NCBI GenBank assembly: GCA_018052475.1
Contig: JAGPNG010000009.1
Span: 1 to 64,000 of the forward strand
Direction of reading: 5' to 3'
Source of the DNA: Candidatus Fermentithermobacillaceae bacterium
Lineage (GTDB): Bacteria; Bacillota; Sulfobacillia; Fermentithermobacillales; Fermentithermobacillaceae
Length of the DNA stretch: 64,000 nucleotides
The notes under the pieces are model-generated. The model was not told where the DNA came from, did not search any database, and was given only the letters and a program-made list of their open reading frames with translations. Positions 40,616 through 49,260 of this stretch are shown here, one piece after another; the first letter of the stretch is position 1, and the number at the start of each line of letters is the position of its first letter. A program made the translations under genes and the position numbers.

Positions 40616-41551
40616 TTACTCGCCAAGTTCCAAATCGGGGTATAAGTATCCGGCAACTTCCTTTATTGCTTCTACTATGTTTGGCCCCGGTCTGCTAACC
40701 AAATCTCCGTCTACGTAATACACCCGGCCCTCTTTGACTGCACGCAAGTCAGTCCAGCCTGGTCTTTCAGCTAGAGCGGCGCACTGGTCTTCGGGCACCG
40801 TAACGAGTATTACATCAGGATCTCTTGAGAGAACCTCTTCCATGCTTACCTGCAAATACTGCATATCGACATCGGCCATAGCGTTTTCTCCGCCAGCCAA
40901 CGCAACGACCTCGTCTATGAATGAGCCCGGACCGACAGTCCATAATTCAGGGTCTACCAAAACCAAGACTTTGACTTTGTTGCCTTCGTAGGCTTCCAGC
41001 TTCTGCTTCACTCCGTCCAGCTCATTCTGCAATTCATCTGCGAGTTGCTGTCCCTTATCTTTTACGCCTGTTACTTCTGCAACCCTCTTTATCTCATCGA
41101 AGACTTCCGAGACGCTTGCAGGGTTAGAAACGTATACGGGAATACCCAAATCCTCAATCTCTTTTACCTGAGGCGAGTCTTTGCTCCCGGGTATGAACAC
41201 TATGTCAGGCTGTAGGCTCACAAGTTTTTCCTTGTCCAGGCTAAATGCATCTCCAACCTTCTCTTTGTCAAGCGCTTCTTCGGGTTTGTTGCACCAGTTG
41301 CTGACCCCGATCACTTTGTCGCCTAAACCCAAAGCAAACAAAATCTCCGTATGCGCCGGCGAAAGAGATACTATCTTTTCCGGGATTTTTTCCAAAGATA
41401 TTGTCCTGCCCACACCGTCTGTAAAGGTGGCGGGCTTAGATTTGCAGCCAGCCACCAGCATCCCTATGCTGGCAATCAGTAACACCAACGCTAATGCAGG
41501 GGTAATTTTGTTTCTTGAAATTTTCTTGTTATGTAAATCTCTTCTTTTCAA
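40616..41551 (-). CDS. btuF: Cobalamin-type ABC importer, substrate-binding lipoprotein
   Basis: A 311-aa class III binding protein. Signal peptide with lipobox SIGMLVAGC, so anchored outside the membrane. VGRTISLEKIPEKIVSLSPAHTEILFALGLGDKVIGVSNWC, LQPDIVFIPG and the long connecting helix (about 160-185) fit the BtuF/FhuD fold. The start is TTG at 41551, 10 bases after AGGAGG; an ATG between them is out of frame. First gene behind the riboswitch. Confidence 0.88.
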   Translation of the reverse strand: MKRRDLHNKKISRNKITPALALVLLIASIGMLVAGCKSKPATFTDGVGRTISLEKIPEKIVSLSPAHTEILFALGLGDKVIGVSNWCNKPEEALDKEKVGDAFSLDKEKLVSLQPDIVFIPGSKDSPQVKEIEDLGIPVYVSNPASVSEVFDEIKRVAEVTGVKDKGQQLADELQNELDGVKQKLEAYEGNKVKVLVLVDPELWTVGPGSFIDEVVALAGGENAMADVDMQYLQVSMEEVLSRDPDVILVTVPEDQCAALAERPGWTDLRAVKEGRVYYVDGDLVSRPGPNIVEAIKEVAGYLYPDLELGE

Positions 41552-41599
41552 AGTGCATCTGCCTCCTACCCTATTCTGCCGTTATCTAGTCTTATATAC

Positions 41600-41621
41600 A
41601 AAAGCCCGACATCTAGTCGGG
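41600..41621 (-). terminator. Riboswitch expression-platform terminator
   Basis: A CCCGAC-ATCTA-GTCGGG hairpin (41605-41621) followed on the minus strand by CTTTTGTA. It lies between the cobalamin aptamer and btuF, where a ligand-controlled intrinsic terminator would be expected. The T tract is short, so termination may be partial. Confidence 0.6.
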
Positions 41622-41679
41622 GGAGTTCCCTTAATATAAAAACGTCCCCTCCTTTCGCTCGAAGTTAGGCAACGTACAC

Positions 41680-41862
41680 ATCCAGGCAGGTCTCCTGGCT
41701 TCCGGCTCATCGCCCCTGCGCCTTCCGTTAAATCACATGACTTAAGTGGCATTATGCAGGTAGCTCCCCGGTTACAGTGGCGGCACCGCGCCGGCTTTGC
41801 GCATCAACGCTTCACCGGACTTCCCTATTCTCCCTTAGCGGGCACCTGAACGTCCTCAATAA
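41680..41862 (-). promoter_or_regulatory. Cobalamin riboswitch (aptamer)
   Basis: Conserved cobalamin-aptamer elements appear in order on the minus strand: GACGTTCAGGTGCCCGC, GGGAGAATAGGGAAGTCCGG, GCGGTGCCGCCACTGTAACC, then GGAAGGCGCAGGGGCGATGA and AGCCGGAAGCCAGGAGACC. It sits about 130 bases upstream of the btuFCD-type operon and should turn it off when cobalamin is plentiful. Confidence 0.95.
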
Positions 41863-41954
41863 CCGCACTCCATATTCAATTGTCCGAACATTTCTAGCAC
41901 GAACAGCCATGCTAACCAGATCTATTCTAGCCTAGTTTCATCCAAAATTCCAGT

Positions 41955-42015
41955 GAAGCACCGGGGACGGCACTTTCTGCTTCATTGAAGCACCGGGGAC
42001 GGCACTTTCTGCTTC
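41955..42015 (-). repeat. REP-like palindrome, tandem duplicate
   Basis: Two identical 29-base copies (41955-41983 and 41987-42015) separated by ATT, so a 32-base period. Each is GAAGCACCGGGGACGG then CACTTTCTGCTTC, with complementary GAAGCA/TGCTTC ends. Same family as 9228-9280. It lies between the riboswitch region and the end of the radical SAM gene. Confidence 0.85.
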
Positions 42016-42025
42016 ATTTCCAGTT

Positions 42026-43039
42026 TTAAGTTCCGCTCAAAACTCGTCTGAGGCCCGCCGCACGGGCGATGGCCAATGCTTCCCGATACTCGGTCATAGT
42101 GATCCTGCGACCGATTGACGGGTGTCCCACAGCCTTATAATATGGCCGGTACTGGGCCATTATGTTCATATACGTATCTTTGGATATATCCCGGGATACA
42201 AACTCTGCAACCCTTTTGGTCCCCGCCATACCCTCCGGCAATACTAAGTGCCTAACCAAAAGCCCCCGTACAGCAATACCATCGATTGCGGTCACTAATT
42301 CACCTACTTGCCTGTGCATCTCCTTGACGGCGGCAAAGTTAACTCGAGGATAATCAGGTGCATTGGAGAATTCTTCGGCTGGCCCAGAGTCCCCGTACTT
42401 CATGTCAGGCATGTATATGTCAACAATTCCATCCAACACTCGGATGGTTTCCAGAGAATCGTATCCCCCTGTATTGTATACGATAGGGATTCTAAGACCT
42501 TGTCGCGCAGCTAAGCGAAGAGCGGAAACAATATTGGGCACAACGTGGGTTGGCGTAACTAAGTTCACATTGTGACAACCCATAGCTTGAACGCTCAACA
42601 TTAGTTGACTGAGCTCTTCATCACTTACTTCTGTTCCCCTGCCAAGATGCGCTATCTCGTAATTCTGGCAGAAGCAGCACTTAAGATTGCACCAGGTGAA
42701 GAATATAGTCCCGGAACCTTTCTTGCCTGAAAGAGGAGGTTCTTCGCCAAAGTGAGGTCCGAAGCTGGAAACTACGGCCCTATTTCCGGTCTTGCACACA
42801 CCTATACAGCCCTCTGTCCTTGCAGCCCCGCACCTTCTTCCGCACAGAGCGCATGGAGATGAGAGCCGCTTGGACTGGGACTCCTTTTCATCCCACTGAT
42901 TTTCGGTGAGGTACAAATATGCAGGTACACCCGATTCGACCACATACGAATCCATAGTACATGGCCGCTCACTGTTTTCGATTCCTGGCGATAACCTGAC
43001 ACAGGGATGCTCAGACTGGGCGGCCCTTCCCTCCTTCAT
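42026..43039 (-). CDS. Radical SAM protein, PflA/PflX-like
   Basis: A 337-aa radical SAM enzyme. The cluster motif is CNLKCCFCQNYEI (C-X3-C-X2-C), preceded by an N-terminal Cys pair region (CALCGRRCGAARTEGCIGVC) typical of the PflX/YyaC-like activase relatives. Other motifs: GSGTIFFTWCN, VNLVTPTHVVP, YNTGGYDSLETI and DIYMPDMKYGD. Glycyl-radical partner enzymes are not nearby, so the target is unknown. ATG start with GGAG 7 bases upstream; a shorter start at 42955 is possible. Confidence 0.85.
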   Translation of the reverse strand: MKEGRAAQSEHPCVRLSPGIENSERPCTMDSYVVESGVPAYLYLTENQWDEKESQSKRLSSPCALCGRRCGAARTEGCIGVCKTGNRAVVSSFGPHFGEEPPLSGKKGSGTIFFTWCNLKCCFCQNYEIAHLGRGTEVSDEELSQLMLSVQAMGCHNVNLVTPTHVVPNIVSALRLAARQGLRIPIVYNTGGYDSLETIRVLDGIVDIYMPDMKYGDSGPAEEFSNAPDYPRVNFAAVKEMHRQVGELVTAIDGIAVRGLLVRHLVLPEGMAGTKRVAEFVSRDISKDTYMNIMAQYRPYYKAVGHPSIGRRITMTEYREALAIARAAGLRRVLSGT

Positions 43040-43102
43040 AAGGATTCTCCAAATCTACCTCGTCCTAATACACGGTTGGCCGTTGATAGATTCGATCCCA
43101 GC

Positions 43103-43618
43103 CTAATCTATAAAACCGTTGACCAGATAACCTAAGCCGGCGATCATGAGCAAGATACCTATGATCACAGATACCGATAACCAGACAATATCCGGTCTAA
43201 ATAAAAGGACCACCGCACCAATTAGGAGCAATACGTTAAGCGTAACGCTAAACACATAAAGAGAGTTGCTCACGTTCTTGTACGGCCCGGTCGCCACCAA
43301 GTTCTGGATAGCTTCTGCAATAAACCAAATCGCGGCGATATACACAAAAACATCTAGAACAAACTCAGGACCTATCAGAAACAACGCGCCGAGCACGATT
43401 AGCAGTATCCCCAAAAACAGAGACAGAGTTGCGCGACCATGGCTCAAATCTTTTACGCTGTTGTAGTCGACGAGAAACATTATGCCTCGTACAAGCGCCA
43501 CTACTCCCACAATCGCGGCCAGAGTAGTAATCGTAGAACCAGGATGAGACAGAACCAAGATACTAAGTAGAATCATCACAATTCCAACGAGAACCGCCAT
43601 CCAATCAGTCTTCTTCAT
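43103..43618 (-). CDS. DUF308/HdeD-like membrane protein
   Basis: A 171-aa protein of six short helices in three pairs, with LVGIVMILLSILVLSHPGSTITTLAAIVGVVALVRG typical of the HdeD/DUF308 family. Family members in enterobacteria are tied to acid resistance; the role here is unknown. ATG at 43618 has GGAGGTG at 8 bases. The frame stays open to 43783 but would run through a REP-like repeat, so that extension is rejected. Confidence 0.85.
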   Translation of the reverse strand: MKKTDWMAVLVGIVMILLSILVLSHPGSTITTLAAIVGVVALVRGIMFLVDYNSVKDLSHGRATLSLFLGILLIVLGALFLIGPEFVLDVFVYIAAIWFIAEAIQNLVATGPYKNVSNSLYVFSVTLNVLLLIGAVVLLFRPDIVWLSVSVIIGILLMIAGLGYLVNGFID

Positions 43619-43643
43619 CTCTAATTTCACCTCCAAAGCATTA

Positions 43644-43684
43644 GAAGCAGCGGGGACGGTACTTTTTGCTTCACTTTTTGCTTG
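43644..43684 (-). repeat. REP-like palindromic repeat
   Basis: Minus strand: two 12-base units (CAAGCAAAAAGT, GAAGCAAAAAGT), then ACCGTCCCC and GCTGCTTC. Same family as 9228-9280 but with two units. It lies just upstream of the DUF308 gene. Confidence 0.75.
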
Positions 43685-43970
43685 AGTGTCTACCGGCCTT
43701 CTTGTTTCATCAAATGTTCGCGCTTTTTCTGCATCTATCAGACGATATGCTGCAATATGCCCCGATAACTCACGGCTTAACACTTATCTCCTGCACTTTC
43801 AGTCTATCAAAATCCTCCCGAATTATGAAACGCAAAGTAGAACCCAAAGAGCCAACACCCGACCTCAGCTTAGCACGCTAATGAAGACATAGTCATTCAC
43901 ATCGAAGGAAAACCACATACTCTTGCGTAATAAAGGAATTACCAGAACAAACAGCAGGAGGATGCCAGAA

Positions 43971-45542
43971 ATGAAGTCCACATTATCACTCGCCGAGTCA
44001 ATGGTTGCCGGAATTATCATCTGCGCTATCTGCGCCGTCTGCATCTTTGGCGCATCAGGCTGCCAAAAAAGCGATACCTTTGCAGGATTCCCAACTGTCG
44101 AAGTACGCCTAGAAGGCGAAGCAATAAAGACCGAAACCCCTGCCATAGACGTCAAAGGTCACATCATGATCCCACGGGAGCTTATCGAAGAAATCCTGGG
44201 CGTTTCCATCCAAGAAACCCGCGACTCTTCAACCGATCCTCGAGAAATTTCAATAGACTTGAGCCCGCTCGGAGAATTCCGGAGACAATTGGCCAGCGCT
44301 CAAGAGCAGCTATCCAAATACGCCCTTCAATCTGCCTCTGAGGGAAAAGTACCCATTCCTTCAAAACCAGTCAAACTTAACTGCCCATATGTACTTCTTT
44401 CGCTGGGAGTATCGCCTGATTGCTCTTTTGTAGATAAATTTGGGAAAGGAGGCATGCTTGGAGGAAGCATGACGTACATTTATGATAACATACCGAAGCA
44501 CATAGACTCTGTCCGTGGGCGGGACTCCATACTGGTCTACGACATAGACCACGAGGTCGGTTTCGATATACTAAAAAAAGCACCTGCATGCATGGATCAA
44601 ATTCTACCCTTTACACCCGAAGAATTGTCCGAATATGCTCCTCCTTACATATGGTTTAGGCTAGACACCTGGGGCCGGCAAAGAGGCATTGCCGTAGTAG
44701 GAAGTAGCGAAGATGTGCAGGGAGATATTGCTGCTTTGGCCAATCTTGTGGCTTCGGGGAAAGTTCCTATCGATCGTCCGGTAACCCCGCAAGTTGATAC
44801 TTATGCCATGGCCGCAGAACCGCTAAATCCGTCGACCATCCCTCAGCAACCCACTGTTGTATCAAGTGAGCATTTTGAAGTAGTCACACATCACTCCTGC
44901 GTTGACGATGGTCCCATCATGCTGACATGGGCGGAAGAGACAATGGACAAACTACTGACTGTATTTCCGGATGCGTTGGAAACAGTCCCTTACGTCAGTA
45001 TTTCGGTGACAGTGCCTAGCGGGAAACTCCAATATGGAACCGCCTTCGCTCACACTGCCTCAAATCCACCGAAGATCACTTTCATCGCCCCTTCTTTGGC
45101 GGTTAAAGAAAATCCCTACTACGACAAAGATTGGTACATCGGCAATATCGCCCATGAATTCATGCACTGCCTTTACGAAAAATACAGCCTGGCTGCTACA
45201 GGTAAGTCGCTTTCAGATAGAGACGTTCCCATGTGGTTCAACGAAGGCGTAGGCGAATACGCCCGACTCATAGTCCTTGGTGAAAGCAAGTTCGACGCCA
45301 AGCAAGCTGAGCAATACGATCCGGCCATTCAAAAAATCATCGACGAGGGGCTATCCAGCGTCGATGCATATTCGGGTGGCGCTTGGGCATTGCGTTACAT
45401 GAATTCAGAGTACGGTCACGACAAAATAGCATCGCTTATGAAAAGCAAAGAATCCTCTTTTTCAGATGCGATGAAGAAGGAACTCGGAGTTACGCTAACC
45501 GAATTCGAAGAAGGGCTGAAAGAATGGCTCAAGAAACGATAA
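43971..45542 (+). CDS. Lipoprotein metallopeptidase (gluzincin type)
   Basis: A 523-aa secreted lipoprotein. Signal peptide with lipobox ASGC (Cys31). Residues about 40-80 resemble the copper-amine-oxidase-N-like stalk domain (VEVRLEGEAIKTETPAIDVKGHIMIP). The peptidase motif is HEFMH (H395, E396, H399) followed by WFNEGVGEY, whose Glu (about 425) is the third zinc ligand, as in the MA clan. AGGAGG precedes the ATG at 43971. The only plus-strand gene in this stretch. Substrate unknown; extracellular peptide degradation is likely. Confidence 0.8.
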   Translation: MKSTLSLAESMVAGIIICAICAVCIFGASGCQKSDTFAGFPTVEVRLEGEAIKTETPAIDVKGHIMIPRELIEEILGVSIQETRDSSTDPREISIDLSPLGEFRRQLASAQEQLSKYALQSASEGKVPIPSKPVKLNCPYVLLSLGVSPDCSFVDKFGKGGMLGGSMTYIYDNIPKHIDSVRGRDSILVYDIDHEVGFDILKKAPACMDQILPFTPEELSEYAPPYIWFRLDTWGRQRGIAVVGSSEDVQGDIAALANLVASGKVPIDRPVTPQVDTYAMAAEPLNPSTIPQQPTVVSSEHFEVVTHHSCVDDGPIMLTWAEETMDKLLTVFPDALETVPYVSISVTVPSGKLQYGTAFAHTASNPPKITFIAPSLAVKENPYYDKDWYIGNIAHEFMHCLYEKYSLAATGKSLSDRDVPMWFNEGVGEYARLIVLGESKFDAKQAEQYDPAIQKIIDEGLSSVDAYSGGAWALRYMNSEYGHDKIASLMKSKESSFSDAMKKELGVTLTEFEEGLKEWLKKR

Positions 45543-45583
45543 GGTCTGGGCGAGAAGAAATCAGGAAAAACAAAACATAGGCT

Positions 45584-45707
45584 GAAGCGGAGCAGGGGGA
45601 CCAGATGCAGATGCGAAGAAAACGGTCTGGCGCTCCTGTTCTGCGCTCTGGGTGCCTCTGATCTCATCTCTCGTCTGTGAAGCAAAAAGAACCGTCCCCC
45701 TTGCTTC
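45584..45707. repeat. REP-like inverted pair
   Basis: A degenerate GAAGCGGAGCAGGGGGAC (45584-45601) faces a good copy GAAGCAAAAAGAACCGTC...TTGCTTC (45679-45707) across about 77 bases. This is the arrangement of a REPIN, two REP units in inverted orientation. It follows the lipoprotein gene by 42 bases. Confidence 0.55.
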
Positions 45708-46171
45708 GTTGTGCTTGAGTGACATACTTCTTTGTCATAAAGTCACTACCCAGAAATGGGAGGACATTCCTAGCTTGTGTTGAATTGAATCAGTATAGCA
45801 ACACATCTGTCGTATTGGCATGTTGGATGCAAGCGATAGCCAGTATCCCAGTAGATTACACAAAATCAAACATTAATCGTGCTAAGAGGCAACGTACGGA
45901 GCATTGAGTCGCGGCAATAGTTAAGTTTCTTTACTGACTTTGTATCGGATAGGCTTTCTGCCGGTCTTTGTTCTTGTATGTTGCCCAAGAATCGGATTCG
46001 GGAACAAGCACAGGCGCAGAAAGGGGGAATTGGCTTATAGCATGTTTTATGCCTCACGTGTATGTTCCTTATCAAATCCGCCGAAGCACATATCGCTCTT
46101 TCACTGGGATCTTGGTTGGCTTGTCCAATCAATGCGACCAAACGAACTTCCTTTGGAGGTGAACCAAAATA
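45708..46171 (+). promoter_or_regulatory. Leader region of the four-gene membrane operon
   Basis: 464 bases without a believable gene. It must contain the promoter for the operon that starts at 46172. Weak hexamers (for example TATAGC near 45797) are seen, but none is convincing. The last bases hold the ribosome site TTTGGAGGTGA for the first gene. Confidence 0.4.
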
Positions 46172-47011
46172 ATGTTACAAACGTTAATCTTGGCAGCTGA
46201 ATCAGCGCCAAAAGAGCCCAAACTCGGTATTTTCGTAAATGTAGACGGTGCAATTTCAGGACTAATCGTGTCTATATTCCTCATGATTTTGACTTATGTG
46301 ATGATTAATCTTGCGCGTTCTGGTAGACCATTGCCTGAGATTCGCAAACTGCCCGGGCTGGACTCAATCGATGAATCCATAGGTAGAGCAACAGAAATGG
46401 GACGTCCCGTCTTGTTAGCTAACAGATCCGATGGCGTGAGCAGCGTCCACTCGTTCGCACTCTGGGGCTATCTATCCTACGTAGCAAACATCTGCGCCAT
46501 GTACGACACGAGACTCATCAACGTAGCCGGCTCTTATCTATCGGTAGCAGTCAACGAAGAAGTAATCCGACAGGCTTACCTGCAAGCAGGTCGGCCGGAC
46601 GCGTTTAACCCCGATGACGTAAGGTACATTCCGGGCGATCAGTGGCCTTGGACCGCTGCTGTCGCAGGACTTGTACGACGAGAACAACCTGCCACCACAA
46701 TGTGGATAGGTTACTGGTACGCCGAGTCCATGCTTTTGGCAGAAGTAGCAGCTCAGATAGGTTCCATTCAAATCGCCGCAACCACAAACACCGCGCAGAT
46801 CCCGTTCTTCATTGCAGCATGCGACTATGTTCTCATAGGTGAAGAAGAGTATGCGGCTAGCGCCTATCTTTCAAAGGAACCTGTGCTCACAGCCACTATA
46901 GTGGCAGCAGACATCGGCAAACTGGTGGTACTCGGAGTAGTACTGCTGGGCGTGATCGGCCAACTTATAAATCCCGAAGCCAATTTCATGGTCAAGGCCT
47001 TGAAATTCTAA
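46172..47011 (+). CDS. Membrane-anchored protein A of unknown four-gene operon (DUF6754-like)
   Basis: A 279-aa protein with a transmembrane helix at about 27-47, a soluble domain of roughly 180 residues and a hydrophobic C-terminal segment (about 245-268). Arg and Lys after the first helix (ARSGRPLPEIRK) suggest that the soluble domain is cytoplasmic. Noteworthy segments: GRPVLLANRSDGVSSVHSFALWGYLSYV, YIPGDQWPWTAAVAGLVRREQPA and AATTNTAQIPFFIAACDYVLIGEEEYAASAYLS. It resembles proteins listed as DUF6754; I know of no function. GGAGGTGA precedes the ATG. First of four tightly spaced genes. Confidence 0.75.
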   Translation: MLQTLILAAESAPKEPKLGIFVNVDGAISGLIVSIFLMILTYVMINLARSGRPLPEIRKLPGLDSIDESIGRATEMGRPVLLANRSDGVSSVHSFALWGYLSYVANICAMYDTRLINVAGSYLSVAVNEEVIRQAYLQAGRPDAFNPDDVRYIPGDQWPWTAAVAGLVRREQPATTMWIGYWYAESMLLAEVAAQIGSIQIAATTNTAQIPFFIAACDYVLIGEEEYAASAYLSKEPVLTATIVAADIGKLVVLGVVLLGVIGQLINPEANFMVKALKF

Positions 47012-47027
47012 ATAGGGGGGATAGCAA

Positions 47028-47666
47028 ATGAAACAGCAAGTACCTGCCATTTTGACTACAGTAATGGCCATAATCATGTTCCTAGTCATAATGCTCCAGC
47101 CCCTGCAAGAGATGGGAGCCGAAGCTTCTATAAACAGATGGTTTCAGATGATGGGAACGGTCGCTCTTTTCATGGGCATCTGGAACCTAACCAGAATGCA
47201 TATGTCGACGATCAAAAAGAAGAGAACGAACTGGTTGTTCTCAATCTGGCTACTTATTGTCATGTACGGATACATGATACTCGGCATGACTCAAGGCAAT
47301 CAAAATACCATATACAGATGGTTCTATGACGCACTTATAGTACCGATTAGCTCCACCATGTTCGCAACGGTAGCTTTCTACATAGTTTCAGGCGCGTACA
47401 GAGCTTTCAGAGTCCGAAACAGCGAAGCCGCAATAATGATGATCTGTGCAGTATGGGTCATGCTGGCAAACGTACCAATAGGCGATTTCATCTGGTCCTC
47501 ACAAGGATGGCTGGGTGGAATGCAAGGAGTAGCTAACTGGCTTGCCAACGTTCCAAATTCAGCCGTGTCTCGAGCCATAAGCGTAGGTACCTTCTTTGGA
47601 GCAATGGCTACACAACTCCGAATCTTCCTAGGTATCGAACGCAGACATCTTGGCATGAGCAATTAG
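47028..47666 (+). CDS. Polytopic membrane protein B of the four-gene operon
   Basis: A 212-aa protein with about five to six transmembrane helices: 7-25, 40-55, 68-86, 100-122, 132-150 and a weaker one near 185-200. Cytoplasmic-side basic clusters are STIKKKRTN and RIFLGIERRH. A conserved-looking loop reads MTQGNQNTIYRWFYDALIVPISSTMFA. GGGGGGAT precedes the ATG, 16 bases after gene A. No family recognised. Confidence 0.72.
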   Translation: MKQQVPAILTTVMAIIMFLVIMLQPLQEMGAEASINRWFQMMGTVALFMGIWNLTRMHMSTIKKKRTNWLFSIWLLIVMYGYMILGMTQGNQNTIYRWFYDALIVPISSTMFATVAFYIVSGAYRAFRVRNSEAAIMMICAVWVMLANVPIGDFIWSSQGWLGGMQGVANWLANVPNSAVSRAISVGTFFGAMATQLRIFLGIERRHLGMSN

Positions 47667-47679
47667 GGGAGGTGCAACT

Positions 47680-48513
47680 ATGTGGGAAAAACTCGCAAAC
47701 ATTGATAATCGAATACTCTACCTTTTCGTCGTCCTATGCTTGATAATCCCTATAATCAAACCTATAGGCATGCCTGTTAGCATAAACGAAGACCTTACAC
47801 TCCCATTCTACGAGTTCATAGACTCCCTTTCCGAAGGCGACATTGTCTTGTTTGACATAGCCTATAGCGCATCTAATGATACTGAACTCACCCCAATGGT
47901 TAAGGCCGTCATGGAGCACTGCGCTAAAAAAGGCGTGAAAATCGTAGTAGCGGGCCAATGGGAATCAGGGATCTACTTTACCGAATCCATCATTGAGAAG
48001 AAAGCAGAGGAACTAGGACTTATATACGGTGAAGACTGGGTAAACATCGGTTTTAAGGCGGGAGAGACCGCAACCTGGCGACTCATGAGGACTAAGTTCT
48101 GGGAAGGTGCCATGGGCAGAGACATTAACGACGTCTCTTTTGAGGATCTGCCACTTATGCACAGAATACAAGGGCTAGATCCTGAAACCTTCGCAGCAAT
48201 CATATGCTTTACCTCCGGCTCTCCGGGAGACGGCACTTGGATAACTTATTTTCCTGACATTCCGCTCCTAACGGGACAAGTGTCGGTACAGGTGGCATCG
48301 AGGATTCGATATCTACAGACAGGGCAAATGAAAGGCCTCCTTGCCGGCATGAGAGGAGCGGCCGAATATGAACAACTCATAGGCCACCTCGATGTTGCAA
48401 CAAAGCTCATGGATGCTCAAACCCTGTCCCACCTTCTTGTCATATTGTTTATCATCCTAGGCAACATCGGATACCTAGTCGGCAAGCGCCAAAACGCGCA
48501 TGCCGGATATTAG
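47680..48513 (+). CDS. Membrane-anchored protein C of the four-gene operon
   Basis: A 277-aa protein with one helix at about 12-32, a soluble alpha/beta domain and a second helix at about 248-268, the same plan as protein A. The domain reads like alternating strands and helices (GDIVLFDIAYSASNDTELTPMVKAVMEHCAKKGVKIVVAGQW), suggesting a Rossmann-like fold. The basic tail GKRQN after the last helix implies that the domain may lie outside, opposite to protein A; this is uncertain. GGGGAGGTG precedes the ATG, 13 bases after gene B. Function unknown. Confidence 0.72.
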   Translation: MWEKLANIDNRILYLFVVLCLIIPIIKPIGMPVSINEDLTLPFYEFIDSLSEGDIVLFDIAYSASNDTELTPMVKAVMEHCAKKGVKIVVAGQWESGIYFTESIIEKKAEELGLIYGEDWVNIGFKAGETATWRLMRTKFWEGAMGRDINDVSFEDLPLMHRIQGLDPETFAAIICFTSGSPGDGTWITYFPDIPLLTGQVSVQVASRIRYLQTGQMKGLLAGMRGAAEYEQLIGHLDVATKLMDAQTLSHLLVILFIILGNIGYLVGKRQNAHAGY

Positions 48514-48526
48514 AGGGGGTGTCAAA

Positions 48527-49138
48527 ATGTTAACTCCTGAACTTCAAGTCTGGGTAGCCGCCATCGCTACCTTGGGCATATTCTCATTCCTACTCAAAGA
48601 AAACCCGGTTTACCGTTTCTTTGAATACACTGTAGTAGGAATGGCAGCAGCTCATTCAGTGGTCATGGAATGGGATAATTACACCAAGCCGTTTTTCAGA
48701 GACTACGTCATCAAAGAAGGTCAGTACTACCTGCTTACAGCTGCAGTCATCGGCCTTCTCTATTACACGCGTTACATGAAGCCAGAAGTACAGTGGCTAT
48801 CAAGGTATCCAATAGCGCTTTCGGTTGGATCGGGTATTGGTTACTCATTAGCGTACGATCCTAGGCCTTTCCTAGTTCAGTTGCGCGGGACGTTTTCAAA
48901 CCTAACCCACATAAACAATTGGATATACCTAGCCGTGTTCTGCCTCGTGGTTCTTTACTTCATATTCACACTCGGAAAAGAGAAACCGGCGATGCAAGTA
49001 GCAAGCAAAAGCGCGCGTTACGCTATGATGATCTACTTTGGCATCGCGTTTGGCAATACAGTTCAAGGCAGGTTTTCGTTGCTACTGGGGAGACTCACTT
49101 TCTTGCTTCAAGATTGGCTGCACGTAATCACGCTGTAA
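48527..49138 (+). CDS. Polytopic membrane protein D of the four-gene operon
   Basis: A 203-aa protein with about six helices (near 8-25, 33-50, 70-85, 95-112, 132-150 and 165-195). Notable segments: ENPVYRFFEYTVVGMAAAHSVVMEWDNYTKPFF and YAMMIYFGIAFGNTVQGRFSLLLGRLTFLL. ATG at 48527 has AGGGGGTG upstream; an ATG at 48500 would overlap gene C and has no ribosome site. Last gene before a strong terminator. No family recognised. Confidence 0.72.
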   Translation: MLTPELQVWVAAIATLGIFSFLLKENPVYRFFEYTVVGMAAAHSVVMEWDNYTKPFFRDYVIKEGQYYLLTAAVIGLLYYTRYMKPEVQWLSRYPIALSVGSGIGYSLAYDPRPFLVQLRGTFSNLTHINNWIYLAVFCLVVLYFIFTLGKEKPAMQVASKSARYAMMIYFGIAFGNTVQGRFSLLLGRLTFLLQDWLHVITL

Positions 49139-49152
49139 AAGCAGCTGAAAGA

Positions 49153-49196
49153 TAAAAAAAAGACCGTGCAAGGAATAAAAACCCTGCACGGTCTTT
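49153..49196. terminator. Bidirectional terminator between convergent genes
   Basis: A 10-bp stem (49161-49170 with 49185-49194) with TTTTTTTT on the minus-strand side and TTTCTCT on the plus side. It ends the four-gene operon (plus) and the amidohydrolase gene (minus). Confidence 0.85.
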
Positions 49197-49260
49197 CTCT
49201 AACACTTAAGCGCTCGGTAAATTCCAATATGCTCGCAAGTATCGCCGGGCCGCAGGCAGA

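Noticed and set aside
45719-46141. Small frames in the leader of the four-gene operon
   Set aside because: Overlapping frames on both strands, no ribosome sites and no protein-like composition.
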